DNA of 64,000 bases from positions 124,001 to 188,000 of the forward strand of contig NZ_CP021355.1 in NCBI RefSeq assembly GCF_003130705.1, given 5' to 3'. A model generated the notes under the pieces. That model saw only the letters and a list, made by a program, of their open reading frames with translations, searched no databases and was not told the origin of the DNA. Position 1 is the first letter of the stretch, and each line of letters starts with the position of its first letter. Positions 9,852 through 19,157 of this stretch are shown here, one piece after another. The position numbers and the translations under genes were made by a program. This DNA comes from Rhodococcus oxybenzonivorans (lineage in GTDB: Bacteria; Actinomycetota; Actinomycetes; Mycobacteriales; Mycobacteriaceae).

Positions 9852-10702
9852 TTGCTCTCCCATTCGTGAAACCCCTTGCCTGATTTGCGCCCTAGCTCGC
9901 CGCGCGCAACCTTGTCGCGAAGCAGCTGCGGTGGGGTGAAACGTTCACCGATCGTCGATGCCAGGTGCTCGGCGATGGCCAGCCTGACGTCGAGTCCTAC
10001 GAGATCCGTACTTCGCAACGGACCCATCGGATGCTTGTAACCGAGTTCCATCGCTCGATCGATCGATTCGGCGTCAGCGACACCCTCCTCGAGCATGCGG
10101 ATGGCCTCGAGCCCGAGGCAGACGCCGAGGCGGCTGGTGGCGAAACCGGGGGAATCGTTGACGAGTACTTCGGTCTTGCCGAGCAGTGACACCCATGCGC
10201 GCACGCGCTCGACCACGTCAGGCGACGTCGCAGGCGCCCGCACGATTTCCACCAGCCTCGACGCCGGAACCGGGTTGAAGAAATGCATTCCGATGAAACG
10301 GGCGGGGTCGTTCACAGCGGCACCGAGTTCGGCGATGGAGAGGGAACTGGTATTGGACGCGATGACCGTCTTGGCAAGAACCGTCTTGTCGATGAGCGAG
10401 AGCACCTCGACCTTGAGCGACGGAATCTCCGGAACAGCCTCGACGACCAGGTCCAGCTCGGACGGAAGGTCGGTAGGCCCGGCGACGGTGGTGACGCGAG
10501 CCAGAACCTCCTCGGGGCTGGAATTTGCCAGTTTGCCGCGTTCGTGGGCACGAGCAAGACCCGTTTCGACGCGCCCCAACGCTGCCTTCTGATCGGCGGC
10601 CTCGGCGACGACGACGGTCGAACCCAGCGCCGCAAAAACCTGCGCGATGCCCGCGCCCATCCGCCCGCCGCCGACGACACCTACATGCTCGGGAACTGTC
10701 AT
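9848..10702 (-). CDS. paaH: 3-hydroxyadipyl-CoA dehydrogenase
   Basis: NAD-dependent 3-hydroxyacyl-CoA dehydrogenase of the beta-oxidation half of the pathway. 284 residues. N-terminal Rossmann motif GVVGGGRMGAGIAQ, and the catalytic His in GMHFFNPVPASRLVEIV. Its ATG overlaps the paaF stop and its own stop overlaps paaG. The single-domain length matches PaaH/HbdA-type enzymes, not the large fatty-acid complexes. Confidence 0.93.
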   Translation of the reverse strand: MTVPEHVGVVGGGRMGAGIAQVFAALGSTVVVAEAADQKAALGRVETGLARAHERGKLANSSPEEVLARVTTVAGPTDLPSELDLVVEAVPEIPSLKVEVLSLIDKTVLAKTVIASNTSSLSIAELGAAVNDPARFIGMHFFNPVPASRLVEIVRAPATSPDVVERVRAWVSLLGKTEVLVNDSPGFATSRLGVCLGLEAIRMLEEGVADAESIDRAMELGYKHPMGPLRSTDLVGLDVRLAIAEHLASTIGERFTPPQLLRDKVARGELGRKSGKGFHEWESK

Positions 10703-11418
10703 TTCTTCTCCAGGAATGCCGTCATGCGGCGTTGTTTGTCTTCGGTCTCGAACAGGACGGCTTGGGCGATATCGTCAGCCCACGGGTGCGATCCCGGTGC
10801 ATCGACGATCTTCTTGGTCAGCTTCAGCGCCAGCGGAGCCTGCTTTGCGACACGATCGAGCAGTGCATGCGCAGCGGCCAGCGGATTTTCGACGACGTCC
10901 ATCACCAAGCCGGAACACAGCGCGGCTTCCGCGTCGAGTGTGCGGCCACCGAGCAGGACCTGCTTGGCGACGGAGACACCGACGAGGGTAGGCAGCCGAT
11001 AGCTCGCTCCGGCCGCGGCCATGATCCCGAGACCCGGTTCGGGGTTACCGAACACCGCGGTGGACGAAGCGATTCGAATGTCGCAGGCGTACGACAGTTC
11101 TGCGCCGCCGCCGAGTGCATAGCCGCGAATCGCTGCGACGGTCGGAAGGGGGAGCGCGGCGATGCGGTCGAACAGGTTGCGGTTGATTCCGCGCAGCGCG
11201 TCGTCACGTGTTCGCGCGCGGAGCTGGCTGATGTCCGCGCCGCCGGCGAAGTGATCGCCCTGGCCGGTGAGAAGGAGCATTTTGGGATCGTGTTCGACGC
11301 GGGCGCAGACCTCGTGCAGCTCGGAGATCATCTCCGCATCGATAGCATTGCGCTGCTTCTCGCGAACGAGCGTCACGACGACGCGGTCCGCGAGTTCCTC
11401 TACGACGAGCGTGTTCAC
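10699..11418 (-). CDS. paaF: 2,3-dehydroadipyl-CoA hydratase (enoyl-CoA hydratase)
   Basis: Crotonase-family hydratase of the ring-opened C6 intermediate. 239 residues from the GTG at 11418, which overlaps the thiolase stop (GTGA); the frame extends 45 bases further into paaJ and was trimmed. The oxyanion-hole segment is DHFAGGADI and the CoA-binding segment is GYALGGGAELSYACD. A catalytic Glu would be in NPEPGLGIM. Assignment as paaF rather than paaG rests on this pattern and on position. Confidence 0.87.
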   Translation of the reverse strand: MNTLVVEELADRVVVTLVREKQRNAIDAEMISELHEVCARVEHDPKMLLLTGQGDHFAGGADISQLRARTRDDALRGINRNLFDRIAALPLPTVAAIRGYALGGGAELSYACDIRIASSTAVFGNPEPGLGIMAAAGASYRLPTLVGVSVAKQVLLGGRTLDAEAALCSGLVMDVVENPLAAAHALLDRVAKQAPLALKLTKKIVDAPGSHPWADDIAQAVLFETEDKQRRMTAFLEKK

Positions 11419-12635
11419 GGCGCCTCGATCAGCATCGACACGCCCTGCCCGACTCCGACACACAGGGTCGCGAGACCGCGCGAAGCCTTCTCGCGTTCCA
11501 TGCGGCCGAGAAGCGTGAGCAGAATGCGTGCGCCCGACGCGCCGAGAGGGTGTCCGAGGGCGATGGCGCCGCCGTCGGCGTTGACGATGGAATCATCGAG
11601 CTTCAGTTGACGGATGACGCCGAGCGACTGCGCGGCGAACGCTTCGTTGAGCTCGACGGCACCGACGTCGTCGATGCTCCACCCTGCACGGGCAAGAGCC
11701 TTGCGTGTCGACGGAACGGGTCCGAGCCCCATGACGTTGGGTGCAATGCCGGCGCTCGCGCTGGTGACGATGCGCCCGCGAACCTCGAGTTCATACTTCT
11801 CGACGGCCTCCTCGCTGGCGACGACGAGCGCTGCAGCGCCGTCGGTGAACGGCGAAGCCGAACCCGCGGTGACGACACCGCCTTGCCTGAAGACGGCCTT
11901 CAGCTTGCCTAACTTCACGAGTGTGGTTCCCCGGCGCGGGGTTTCGTCCTCGATGACGTCGCCGCTCGTGGTCGGCACCGACACGATTTCGTCGGCGAAC
12001 CGGCCCGCGTCGACGGCGGCGATGGCACGCTCCTGGCTGCGCAGCGCGAACGCGTCACTCTCCTCGCGGGTGATGCCCTCGCTCAGTGCGACCTCTTCAG
12101 CTGTCTCACCCATCGACAGCGTGATCTTACGGACGCCCGGTCCGGAGCCGGCCGGAATCGCGGCGTCGTGAGCAGCGAACGTCGGGTTGGTGAATCGCCA
12201 GCCGAGCGAGGTGTCGAAGATTTCACCGGGCTTGGCCCATGCGGTGCCGGGCTTGGCCAGGACCCACGGCGCCCGCGTCATCGACTCGACGCCGCCTGCG
12301 ACGATGATGTCGGCTTCGCCGCTGCGAATGGTCGACGCAGCGTTGGCAACGGCGGTGAGACCGCTCGCGCACAGTCGATTGACGGTGTATCCGGGGACGG
12401 AGTCGGGCAGGCCTGCGAGGAGTACTGCCATGCGGGCTACGTCCCGATTGTCCTCACCGGCCTGGTTGGCGGTGCCGAGAATTACTTCGTCGATCGTCTC
12501 GGCCGGGACGCCGGCGCGCCTCACCGCCTCTGCGACGACGATGCCGGCGAGGTCGTCCGGCCGAACGCTCGACAGCGCGCCACCGTATCTCCCCTGCGGT
12601 GTTCGTGCGCCCGCCACCAAGAAAACTTCGCCCAC
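11415..12635 (-). CDS. paaJ: 3-oxoadipyl-CoA thiolase
   Basis: Cleaves 3-oxoadipyl-CoA (and probably the dehydrosuberyl intermediate) to acetyl-CoA and succinyl-CoA products, ending the pathway. 406 residues. Acyl-carrying Cys89 lies in NRLCASGL; the C-terminal catalytic motifs are GHPLGASG and CVGVGQG. First gene of paaJFHG, transcribed leftward from a promoter shared with the divergent tetR gene and containing an operator at 12671-12692. Confidence 0.93.
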   Translation of the reverse strand: MGEVFLVAGARTPQGRYGGALSSVRPDDLAGIVVAEAVRRAGVPAETIDEVILGTANQAGEDNRDVARMAVLLAGLPDSVPGYTVNRLCASGLTAVANAASTIRSGEADIIVAGGVESMTRAPWVLAKPGTAWAKPGEIFDTSLGWRFTNPTFAAHDAAIPAGSGPGVRKITLSMGETAEEVALSEGITREESDAFALRSQERAIAAVDAGRFADEIVSVPTTSGDVIEDETPRRGTTLVKLGKLKAVFRQGGVVTAGSASPFTDGAAALVVASEEAVEKYELEVRGRIVTSASAGIAPNVMGLGPVPSTRKALARAGWSIDDVGAVELNEAFAAQSLGVIRQLKLDDSIVNADGGAIALGHPLGASGARILLTLLGRMEREKASRGLATLCVGVGQGVSMLIEAP

Positions 12636-12670
12636 TCTTTGCTCCTCTACCGCGGTTCAGTAGGTACATT

Positions 12671-12692
12671 AATAACCGAACATTCGGTCATT
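12671..12692. promoter_or_regulatory. PaaR-type operator between paaJ and paaR
   Basis: Palindrome ACCGAACATTCGGT at 12675-12688 with perfect 6-base arms (ACCGAA/TTCGGT). It sits 36 bases upstream of paaJ and 60 bases upstream of the divergent regulator. One bound repressor could shut both directions, including the repressor itself. Confidence 0.77.
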
Positions 12693-12751
12693 TTGCAAGA
12701 GCTGGGCGGCGCGGTGCTGTGTGATCGGAGAACACCTGGGAAGATGTCGCC

Positions 12752-13369
12752 ATGACAACCGCACGTGCTCCGCGCAGAACAGGGCTTCCAGGACGCCCCG
12801 GATACGACCTCGACTCGCTGTTGGCCGTCGCGGTCAAGGTCTTCAACGACAAGGGGTACGACGGTACGTCGATGGAGGTTCTCGCGAAGCGGCTCGGCAT
12901 TACGAAGTCGGCGATCTATCACCACGTGTCCGGTAAGTCCGAACTGCTCGAACTGGCGCTCTCGCGCGCGTTGAACGCACTGTTCGCCGTCACCACCGAG
13001 GAGCAGGCAACCGCGGGCCGTTACATAGACCGGCTCGAATACCTGGTCCGGCGAAGCGTGGAAATCCTCGTCGCCGAACTGCCCTACGTCACCTTGCTGC
13101 TGCGCGTCCGTGGCAACACCGACGTCGAGCGGCGGGCGCTCGCTCGCAGGCGCGAATTCGACGCCTTCGTCTCGGCGCTGGTCGTCGCTGCTGCGGAAGA
13201 GGGCGACCTGCGCGCCGACATCGATCCCGCGCTCGTCTCACGTTTGCTGTTCGGCACCGTCAACTCGCTGATCGAGTGGTACAAGCCCCGAACCGGTGGC
13301 TCTGCCCAGGCCTTGGCCGACGCTGTGGTGGCGCTGACGTTCGACGGGCTCAAGCGGCAGCCGAAGTAG
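12752..13369 (+). CDS. paaR: TetR-family repressor of phenylacetate genes
   Basis: TetR/AcrR-type transcription factor, 205 residues. The N-terminal HTH covers roughly residues 25-70, including YDGTSMEVLAKRLGITKSA and IYHHVSGKSELL. The C-terminal ligand domain ends near LIEWYKP. It is located between and divergent from paaJ, and matching operators stand before all three paa transcripts. By analogy with PaaR systems the inducer would be phenylacetyl-CoA; that is inference. Confidence 0.85.
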   Translation: MTTARAPRRTGLPGRPGYDLDSLLAVAVKVFNDKGYDGTSMEVLAKRLGITKSAIYHHVSGKSELLELALSRALNALFAVTTEEQATAGRYIDRLEYLVRRSVEILVAELPYVTLLLRVRGNTDVERRALARRREFDAFVSALVVAAAEEGDLRADIDPALVSRLLFGTVNSLIEWYKPRTGGSAQALADAVVALTFDGLKRQPK

Positions 13370-13409
13370 TCCCTCTTGACAAGAGGCCTTCACTCACGCC
13401 ATCGTAATT

Positions 13410-13431
13410 ACCGACCGAACGTACGGTGAGA
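13410..13431. promoter_or_regulatory. PaaR-type operator before paaZ
   Basis: Core ACCGAACGTACGGT at 13414-13427 matches the ACCG-NN-CG-NN-CGGT pattern exactly. It ends 14 bases before the paaZ GTG, close enough to block ribosome-site transcription or the promoter itself. It is the third copy in the locus and marks paaZ-EthD-paaI as a separate regulated transcript. Confidence 0.77.
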
Positions 13432-13441
13432 TGGAGATGTT

Positions 13442-15469
13442 GTGAGCAGACTGCTGGAGAGCTACGCACAAGGACGATGGTTCGCTGCAAGCGACGAGGG
13501 CACCCCGTTGCTCAGCGCAATCGACGGCAGCGAGGTCGCTCGAATCTCGTCGACGGGTCTCGACGTCACCGGAATGATCGATTACGCCCGCACCGTCGGT
13601 GGCCCAGCGCTGGCCGCGCTGACGTTCCACGAGCGCGCCGCCCTTCTCAAGCAGCTCGGCCTCACGCTCATGGCCGGCAAGGAAGAGTTCTATGAGCTCG
13701 GGGTGCACACCGGCGCAAACCAGCGCGACTCCGGCATCGACATCGATGGCGGATTCGGCACCATCCTGAGCTATGCCAGCAAGGCTCGACGGGAACTCCC
13801 CAACGACACTGTGTACCTCGACGGCGCGGTCGAGCAGCTCGGCAAGAGGGGCACCTTTCTCGGCCAGCACATCTACACCTCGCGTCGCGGCGTTGCCGTG
13901 CAGATCAACGCGTTCAATTTCCCGGTGTGGGGCTTCCTGGAGAAGCTGGCTCCCGCTTTCATCGCCGGTGTTCCGACGATCGTCAAGCCCGCAAGTCAGA
14001 CCGCCTACCTCACCGAGCTCGTGTTCCGCCGCATCATCGAAAGCGGCGTCCTCCCGGAGGGCTCCGTGCAGCTTCTGTGCGGAAGTGCACGCGGCATCAT
14101 CGACCACCTCGGTGGTCAGGACTCGGTGGCATTCACCGGTTCGGCCGACACCGCGGCGTCGCTGCGTGCACACGCGAACGTCGTCGGCGACGGCGTGCAA
14201 TTCACCGCCGAGGCCGACTCGCTGAACGCGTCGATCCTCGCTTCCGATGTCGCACAGGACGATCCCGAGTTCGATCTGTTCGTCAAGGGGGTTTTCGCCG
14301 AGATGACGGTGAAGGCCGGCCAAAAGTGCACGGCCATCCGTCGTGTTCTGGTACCTCAGGCGATGGTCGAGCCCGTCATCGAGGCCTTGAAGACGCGGCT
14401 CGCCAAGGTCGTCGTCGGCGATCCCCGCACCGAGGGCGTCACGATGGGCGCACTCGCCAGCATCGATCAGCGCGATGAGGTTCTCAAATCCATTCGTGCA
14501 CTCACAAAGTCAGCAACCGTAGTGTACGGCGATCCCGAGAACGTCGACTCCCGCCCAGGTGCTTTCATGGCACCGGTTCTACTGAAGGCCGGGGACAAGG
14601 CAGCCCCCGAACCCCATGAGATCGAAGCTTTCGGGCCCGTCTCCACAGTCATCGGATACGACGACACCGCCGATCTGCTGGACCTGGTCGCACGCGGCAA
14701 GGGCTCATTGGTCGCGTCGCTCGTCACCAAGGACTCCGCGATCGCGCGTGAGATCGTTCTGGGCTCTGCGCCGTACCACGGCCGAATCCTCGTGCTCAAC
14801 AATGAGGACGCGAAGGAATCGACCGGACACGGCTCGCCGCTTCCCGTCCTGGTGCACGGCGGCCCCGGTCGCGCCGGTGGCGGTGAAGAGCTCGGCGGTA
14901 TGCGCGGCGTGCTGCACCACATGCAGCGCACAGCGATTCAGGGAACCCCCGACGTCCTCACGGCTGTCGGAAACAAGTGGGTGACGGGTTCTGTCCAGAC
15001 GACCGGCGACGTACACCCCTTCCGGAAGAACCTCGGCGAGTTGAAGCTCGGCGACACGATCGTCAGTGGACCCCGTCAGGTGACCCGCGCCGACATCGAC
15101 CACTTCGCCGAGTTCACCGGCGATACGTTCTACGCACACACCGATCCCGAGGCAGCAGCAGCCAATCCGCTCTTCGGCGGCATCGTCGCTCACGGCTACC
15201 TCGTCGTCTCGCTCGCGGCGGGCCTGTTCGTCGACCCGGCGCCGGGCCCCGTGCTCGCGAACTTCGGCGTCGACAACCTGCGTTTCCTGACACCGGTCAA
15301 GGCCGAGGATTCGCTGACGGTGACCTTGACGGCCAAGCTGATCACCCCTCGTCAGAGTGCAGATTACGGCGAGGTCCGTTGGGATGCGGTGGTCCTCAAC
15401 CAGCAAGGCGATCCTGTCGCCACCTACGACGTCCTCACGCTCGTCGCGAAGCCGGAGAAGAAGGCATGA
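13442..15469 (+). CDS. paaZ: Oxepin-CoA hydrolase / semialdehyde dehydrogenase
   Basis: Bifunctional ring-opening enzyme. The N-terminal aldehyde dehydrogenase domain (about residues 1-520) carries catalytic Glu in FTAEADS and Cys in AGQKCTA. The C-terminal MaoC-like hydratase domain (about 535-675) carries DTFYAHTDP and GIVAHGYLV. The length of 675 is close to the E. coli enzyme (681). GTG start at 13442 with GGAG six bases upstream; an earlier ATG at 13432 runs into a stop after four codons. Its stop overlaps the next start (ATGA). Confidence 0.95.
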   Translation: MSRLLESYAQGRWFAASDEGTPLLSAIDGSEVARISSTGLDVTGMIDYARTVGGPALAALTFHERAALLKQLGLTLMAGKEEFYELGVHTGANQRDSGIDIDGGFGTILSYASKARRELPNDTVYLDGAVEQLGKRGTFLGQHIYTSRRGVAVQINAFNFPVWGFLEKLAPAFIAGVPTIVKPASQTAYLTELVFRRIIESGVLPEGSVQLLCGSARGIIDHLGGQDSVAFTGSADTAASLRAHANVVGDGVQFTAEADSLNASILASDVAQDDPEFDLFVKGVFAEMTVKAGQKCTAIRRVLVPQAMVEPVIEALKTRLAKVVVGDPRTEGVTMGALASIDQRDEVLKSIRALTKSATVVYGDPENVDSRPGAFMAPVLLKAGDKAAPEPHEIEAFGPVSTVIGYDDTADLLDLVARGKGSLVASLVTKDSAIAREIVLGSAPYHGRILVLNNEDAKESTGHGSPLPVLVHGGPGRAGGGEELGGMRGVLHHMQRTAIQGTPDVLTAVGNKWVTGSVQTTGDVHPFRKNLGELKLGDTIVSGPRQVTRADIDHFAEFTGDTFYAHTDPEAAAANPLFGGIVAHGYLVVSLAAGLFVDPAPGPVLANFGVDNLRFLTPVKAEDSLTVTLTAKLITPRQSADYGEVRWDAVVLNQQGDPVATYDVLTLVAKPEKKA

Positions 15470-15777
15470 GCTTCCGCGTCGCCGTCTGCTACGGCAAGCC
15501 CGAAGACCCCACCGTGTTCGACGAGTACTACACGTCCACGCACGTTCCGCTGGCGAAGGCCGTACCCGGTCTGACGGATTTCACGTGGGGCAAGGTCCGC
15601 TCGATGGATGGCTCGGAGCCGCCGTACTACGCGGTCGCCAACCTGTACTTCGCCGACAAGGCATCGCTGCAAGCCGGTCTGGCATCACCGGAGATGAGGA
15701 CAGCGGGCAAGGACGTCCGGAACTTCGCAACCGGCGGTGTCACGATGTTCACCCAGGAAGAAGTGCGTCCGGCGTGA
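15466..15777 (+). CDS. EthD-family small protein
   Basis: 103-residue dimeric alpha-beta barrel protein of the EthD type (FDEYYTSTHVPLAKAVPG is the family's N-terminal block). It overlaps both paaZ (ATGA) and paaI (GTGA), so it belongs to the paa transcript. EthD proteins are found in several actinobacterial catabolic operons but their chemistry is poorly known. Here a role in handling an unstable ring-opened intermediate is possible, which is inference only. Confidence 0.82.
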   Translation: MSFRVAVCYGKPEDPTVFDEYYTSTHVPLAKAVPGLTDFTWGKVRSMDGSEPPYYAVANLYFADKASLQAGLASPEMRTAGKDVRNFATGGVTMFTQEEVRPA

Positions 15778-16166
15778 AGCACCAGATCGCACGGGAAATG
15801 TTCGCCGTCGATGCAGCGTCGCAGAAGCTCGGCATCGAGTTGATCGAACTTGATGACGGGCACGCGAGGATGTCGATGACGGTCACCGAGGACATGGTCA
15901 ACGGTCACGCCATCACCCACGGCGGCTACGTGTTCATCCTCGCCGATACGACCTTCGCGATGGCCTGCAACAGTTACGACGATCCGGCTGTCGCGGCACG
16001 TTGCGACATCCGGTACCTACGCCCGACCAAGGCCGGCGACGTTCTTGTCGCCGACGCAGTCGAGCGTGCCCGCTTCGGGCGCAACGGCATCTACGACGTC
16101 ACCGTCACCAGTGGTGACGAGGTGGTCGCGGAATTCCGAGGTGACAGTCGTACCGTGAGTCGGTGA
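15774..16166 (+). CDS. paaI: Phenylacetyl-CoA thioesterase (hotdog fold)
   Basis: Hotdog-fold thioesterase, 130 residues, GTG start overlapping the EthD gene stop. The catalytic block is MVNGHAITHGGYVFILADT, with the Asp expected for PaaI. In known systems PaaI releases CoA from dead-end oxepin or epoxide intermediates, sparing the CoA pool. Last gene of the paaZ transcript; it converges with the pentapeptide gene. Confidence 0.92.
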   Translation: MKHQIAREMFAVDAASQKLGIELIELDDGHARMSMTVTEDMVNGHAITHGGYVFILADTTFAMACNSYDDPAVAARCDIRYLRPTKAGDVLVADAVERARFGRNGIYDVTVTSGDEVVAEFRGDSRTVSR

Positions 16167-16269
16167 CCTCGGACTACCTGTCAAGCGCTACAGTAATCAC
16201 CGCTCACAGATGGGCACTTTCACCGAGCAAGACGGAGCACTTTCGCCGAGCGTCATCACTGTCCTAACG

Positions 16270-17277
16270 TCAGGCAAGATCTTCCCGGTCGATATCTGTG
16301 AAACGCCGTTGACGTTGCACAATGACCCAGTTCTCTGGTATGTCACCGAGGTGTTGCGGCCAGATGGTGCTCTGGCTGTACCTCGCGCACAGCCCGTCGG
16401 GTAGTTCGGCCATGCTCGTAAGGTTCGCGCCAACGAACGACCAGATTACGCCGTCAGACAGGATGGGGGTGAAGTTCGTTCGCGTACTGGTGAACTGTGC
16501 CTCGTCGAAGGACGCATGCCCGCCGGCGAACTCCGCTCCACCAAACGACACCTGATCGCCAGTGAAGTCCGCCCCGTTAAACGACACCTGCTTACTTTTG
16601 AACTCCGTCCGATCGAACGACATCTGATTGCCGGTAAACCGGACCTTGCTGAACGACACCCCATTGCCGACGAATTCCGCCCGATTAAACAACGCCTGTT
16701 CGACGGCGAACTCCGCTCCGTCGAACGACACCCGATCACCGGTAAACCGGACCTTAAGCCGATCGATCGCGGCCGGGCTTGCGCCGATCGACGCGAAGTG
16801 AGGATCGATGTCGCAGGTCACGCACCACGTGCGATCGGCTGGCCACACGAACGCGGGGGTAGGTGCTTCAATGTCATCCAGCAGTGTCTTGATCTGGGCG
16901 TCCCAGTCGGCGACGTCCTCAAGGGTTCCGTGGAACAGGAAGTAGTCGCGGCCCGGGATCGAGATCTTCGGTGTCGGATCGTCTGCGGTGAAGCTCGGCC
17001 ACCCATCCCAGATGCAGAAGTAGCAGTCATCAGGCGTGCCGGTGTAGTGGGCAAGCTCAGCCAGGACGACCCCAAGTTGTTCGTTGTCCGACAGCCCCTC
17101 CGGGTCGCGTTGGGCATCACCTTCCGTTTGTGCCGGATAGGCCGGGTCTGGGATGAACCGTAAGCGTGCGTACTTGTCGAAGGCGACCGGGTCGCGGGCC
17201 GCCAGCCGCGACCAGTTCTCGTCTCGTTGTTCGAGCCAGCGCGCGGCCGACAGATCGACACACCGTGTGATGCTCAT
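16270..17277 (-). CDS. Pentapeptide-like repeat protein, function unknown
   Basis: 335 residues from the ATG at 17277; the longer frame upstream lacks coding character. The N-terminal 170 residues contain a Trp/Cys-rich region (CYFCIWDGW, TWCVTCDIDPH) that may bind metal. Residues about 185-280 form at least seven units with Phe at alternating spacings of 7 and 5, e.g. VRFTGDRVSF then DGAEF, giving a 12-residue period. This resembles Pentapeptide_3-type beta-helices rather than classic A(D/N)LXX arrays. Role unknown; no partner is evident beyond the convergent paa operon. Confidence 0.72.
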   Translation of the reverse strand: MSITRCVDLSAARWLEQRDENWSRLAARDPVAFDKYARLRFIPDPAYPAQTEGDAQRDPEGLSDNEQLGVVLAELAHYTGTPDDCYFCIWDGWPSFTADDPTPKISIPGRDYFLFHGTLEDVADWDAQIKTLLDDIEAPTPAFVWPADRTWCVTCDIDPHFASIGASPAAIDRLKVRFTGDRVSFDGAEFAVEQALFNRAEFVGNGVSFSKVRFTGNQMSFDRTEFKSKQVSFNGADFTGDQVSFGGAEFAGGHASFDEAQFTSTRTNFTPILSDGVIWSFVGANLTSMAELPDGLCARYSQSTIWPQHLGDIPENWVIVQRQRRFTDIDREDLA

Positions 17278-17514
17278 TCGACCAGTGTGACCGTTCTGGC
17301 GTTTCGTGGTGTCACCTGCGACACCACGGAAGCGTCGAGAACGTGCCAGACCTCGATCGCTGACCGGACGAGGACTCGTCACTGCTGGTTGTGTGGCTGC
17401 ATGTGTTTTGCAATGTTGCAATCGCAATCGTCTGGCGAAGGGCGCGTTCACCATACGCACATTGCTGGAGGCCAGAACGACCGACGCCGGTTGCCCCGGG
17501 CGGTGTACGCCTAG

Positions 17515-19157
17515 CTACTTCGACCTGAAAAACGAGGCGCCCCGGTGAGCATGATTCGGCCGTTCTCGGCCGGTCGGGATTGGGTTGGCCGCAATTCCCC
17601 CCGATCGGCGCCTTTCACGCTGCCAGGGTGCTGATCTTGACCAGGTTGTGCGCCAGGACCCCGTGGCCGACCCAGATCTTGGCGCCTTCGGTGCTGTCGA
17701 TGCGGGTGCGGTCCCAGCCATATCCACGTTTGAGGGCGCTGATTCTGCCTTCGACTCCGGTGCGCCACTTGATTGTTCGTCGGAACGCCGGGCGGTGTTC
17801 CTCGGCTCGCCGGTCAGCTGAGGGTTTGCCCTTGCGGGGGATGACGACGTGGCGCACGCCGAGGTCACGGAGGTCGTCCTCGACGGCTTTCTCGCCGTAG
17901 CCGCGGTCGGCGGTGACCGTGCGGGGTGGCCGGCCGGCGCGTGTGCGGACCCGATCCACGGCTGGGGCCAGCTGGGGTGCGTCGGCCGGGTTGCCGCGTT
18001 CGACGTTGTGGTCCACGATCACGCCGTCGTCGCCTTCGACGAGCTGGGTCTTGTGGCCGAACTCGACCGGTTTGCCGAGCCGTCCCTTGGCGATGGGCCG
18101 GGCGTCGGGGTCGTGCAGGCTGACTCGCCGGGTGGCTCCGTCCGGTGTCTGCCCGGCCAGCCGCTGTCGGGTCTGCGCGGTGATCTGCCGGGTGGCGGTG
18201 ACCAGGTCCTCGAGGTCGTCGATGGCGCGGGCCAGGCGTCCGCGCCGGCGGCCCGCGGCCCCGTCGTGCTCGCCCTGGGCCTTCCGGGCTGTGGCCTTGG
18301 TGCGTGCCCGGCGCAGCGCTTGTTTCGCGTTGGTCAGCAGCCGTTCGGCATCGGTGGCGGCGGTCTCGGCCAGGTCGGCCAGCTCCCCGGTGGTGCGCCG
18401 GACCGCCGCCAGGGCCTCGTCGCGTCCGGCGGCGCTGCGCGACCGCAGCTTGAAACCGATCGAGTGCGCCCGCTTGCCCGCTGCACGGGATCGGTCCCGG
18501 ACCGTGGTGCGTGTCGCTCCACCGGCGGCCTGGATCCGCTTGCCGGTGGCCGCGATCCGTCGGATTGCCTTGGACAGCAAACCGGAGTCGGTGGGGTAGG
18601 ACACGTTGCTGGGCACCACGGTGGTGTCGGCCCGCAACGTGGTGGTGCGCAGCACCTTGGCCTCGGTGGCCTTGGCCAGCAGCGCCTCGTTCAGCCCGAC
18701 CACCGCCGCCGGGCCACAGCGGGTGGTCAGCTTCATCAACGTCGTCGGGTGCGGCACCGACCCGTCCAAGGGGATCCGGCAGAACCGGCGCCAGGTGAAC
18801 GAGTCGCTCACCTCGCGGCACAGGCTCTCGTAGCCGAGCCGGTAGCGGAACTTGAGGAACATCAGCCGCAGGTAGGTCTCCATCGGCGTCGACGGACGAC
18901 CGATCCGCGGGTCGAAGTACGGAACGAACGGTGCGAAGAACGCCGGATCATCCAACAGCGCATCCACTCGCTCGAGCTCCGCGGGAAGCCGCAGCAACTC
19001 CTGCGGCAGCACCGACTCGAACAACGACGGTTGATCGCCTACGGTACGGAACACGATGGCCTCGATCCCTTCTAGCCCAACGGGTTGAGGCCATTGTTCC
19101 GGTTCAGGACTGGCTGATCACGTACCGCCACACCCCGACTTTTTCAGGTCGAAGTAG
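17515..19157 (-). mobile_element. Intact insertion sequence with DUF772-type transposase
   Basis: 1643-base element bounded by perfect 18-base inverted repeats: CTACTTCGACCTGAAAAA at 17515-17532 and its complement at 19140-19157. It is flanked on both sides by CTAG (17511-17514 and 19158-19161), consistent with a 4-base target duplication, although CTAG is palindromic. It contains one intact transposase gene. Family placement (ISNCY or IS5/IS1182-like) is uncertain. Confidence 0.9.
17615..19054 (-). CDS. Transposase, DUF772/IS5-like superfamily
   Basis: 479-residue DDE transposase, uninterrupted. N-terminal InsH/DUF772-type region (GRPSTPMETYLRLMFLK, YRLGYESLCREVSD). The first Asp is in LRADTTVVPSN, the second in TVTADRGYGEK, and Glu in WRTGVEGRISALKRGYG. 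A long Arg/Ala-rich, coiled-coil-like insertion separates the first two. It fills almost the whole element between the inverted repeats. The product should be active if expressed. Confidence 0.88.
   Translation of the reverse strand: MFRTVGDQPSLFESVLPQELLRLPAELERVDALLDDPAFFAPFVPYFDPRIGRPSTPMETYLRLMFLKFRYRLGYESLCREVSDSFTWRRFCRIPLDGSVPHPTTLMKLTTRCGPAAVVGLNEALLAKATEAKVLRTTTLRADTTVVPSNVSYPTDSGLLSKAIRRIAATGKRIQAAGGATRTTVRDRSRAAGKRAHSIGFKLRSRSAAGRDEALAAVRRTTGELADLAETAATDAERLLTNAKQALRRARTKATARKAQGEHDGAAGRRRGRLARAIDDLEDLVTATRQITAQTRQRLAGQTPDGATRRVSLHDPDARPIAKGRLGKPVEFGHKTQLVEGDDGVIVDHNVERGNPADAPQLAPAVDRVRTRAGRPPRTVTADRGYGEKAVEDDLRDLGVRHVVIPRKGKPSADRRAEEHRPAFRRTIKWRTGVEGRISALKRGYGWDRTRIDSTEGAKIWVGHGVLAHNLVKISTLAA

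Noticed and set aside
17849..19075. 408-codon plus-strand frame inside the insertion sequence
   Set aside because: Antisense to the intact transposase; no motif.
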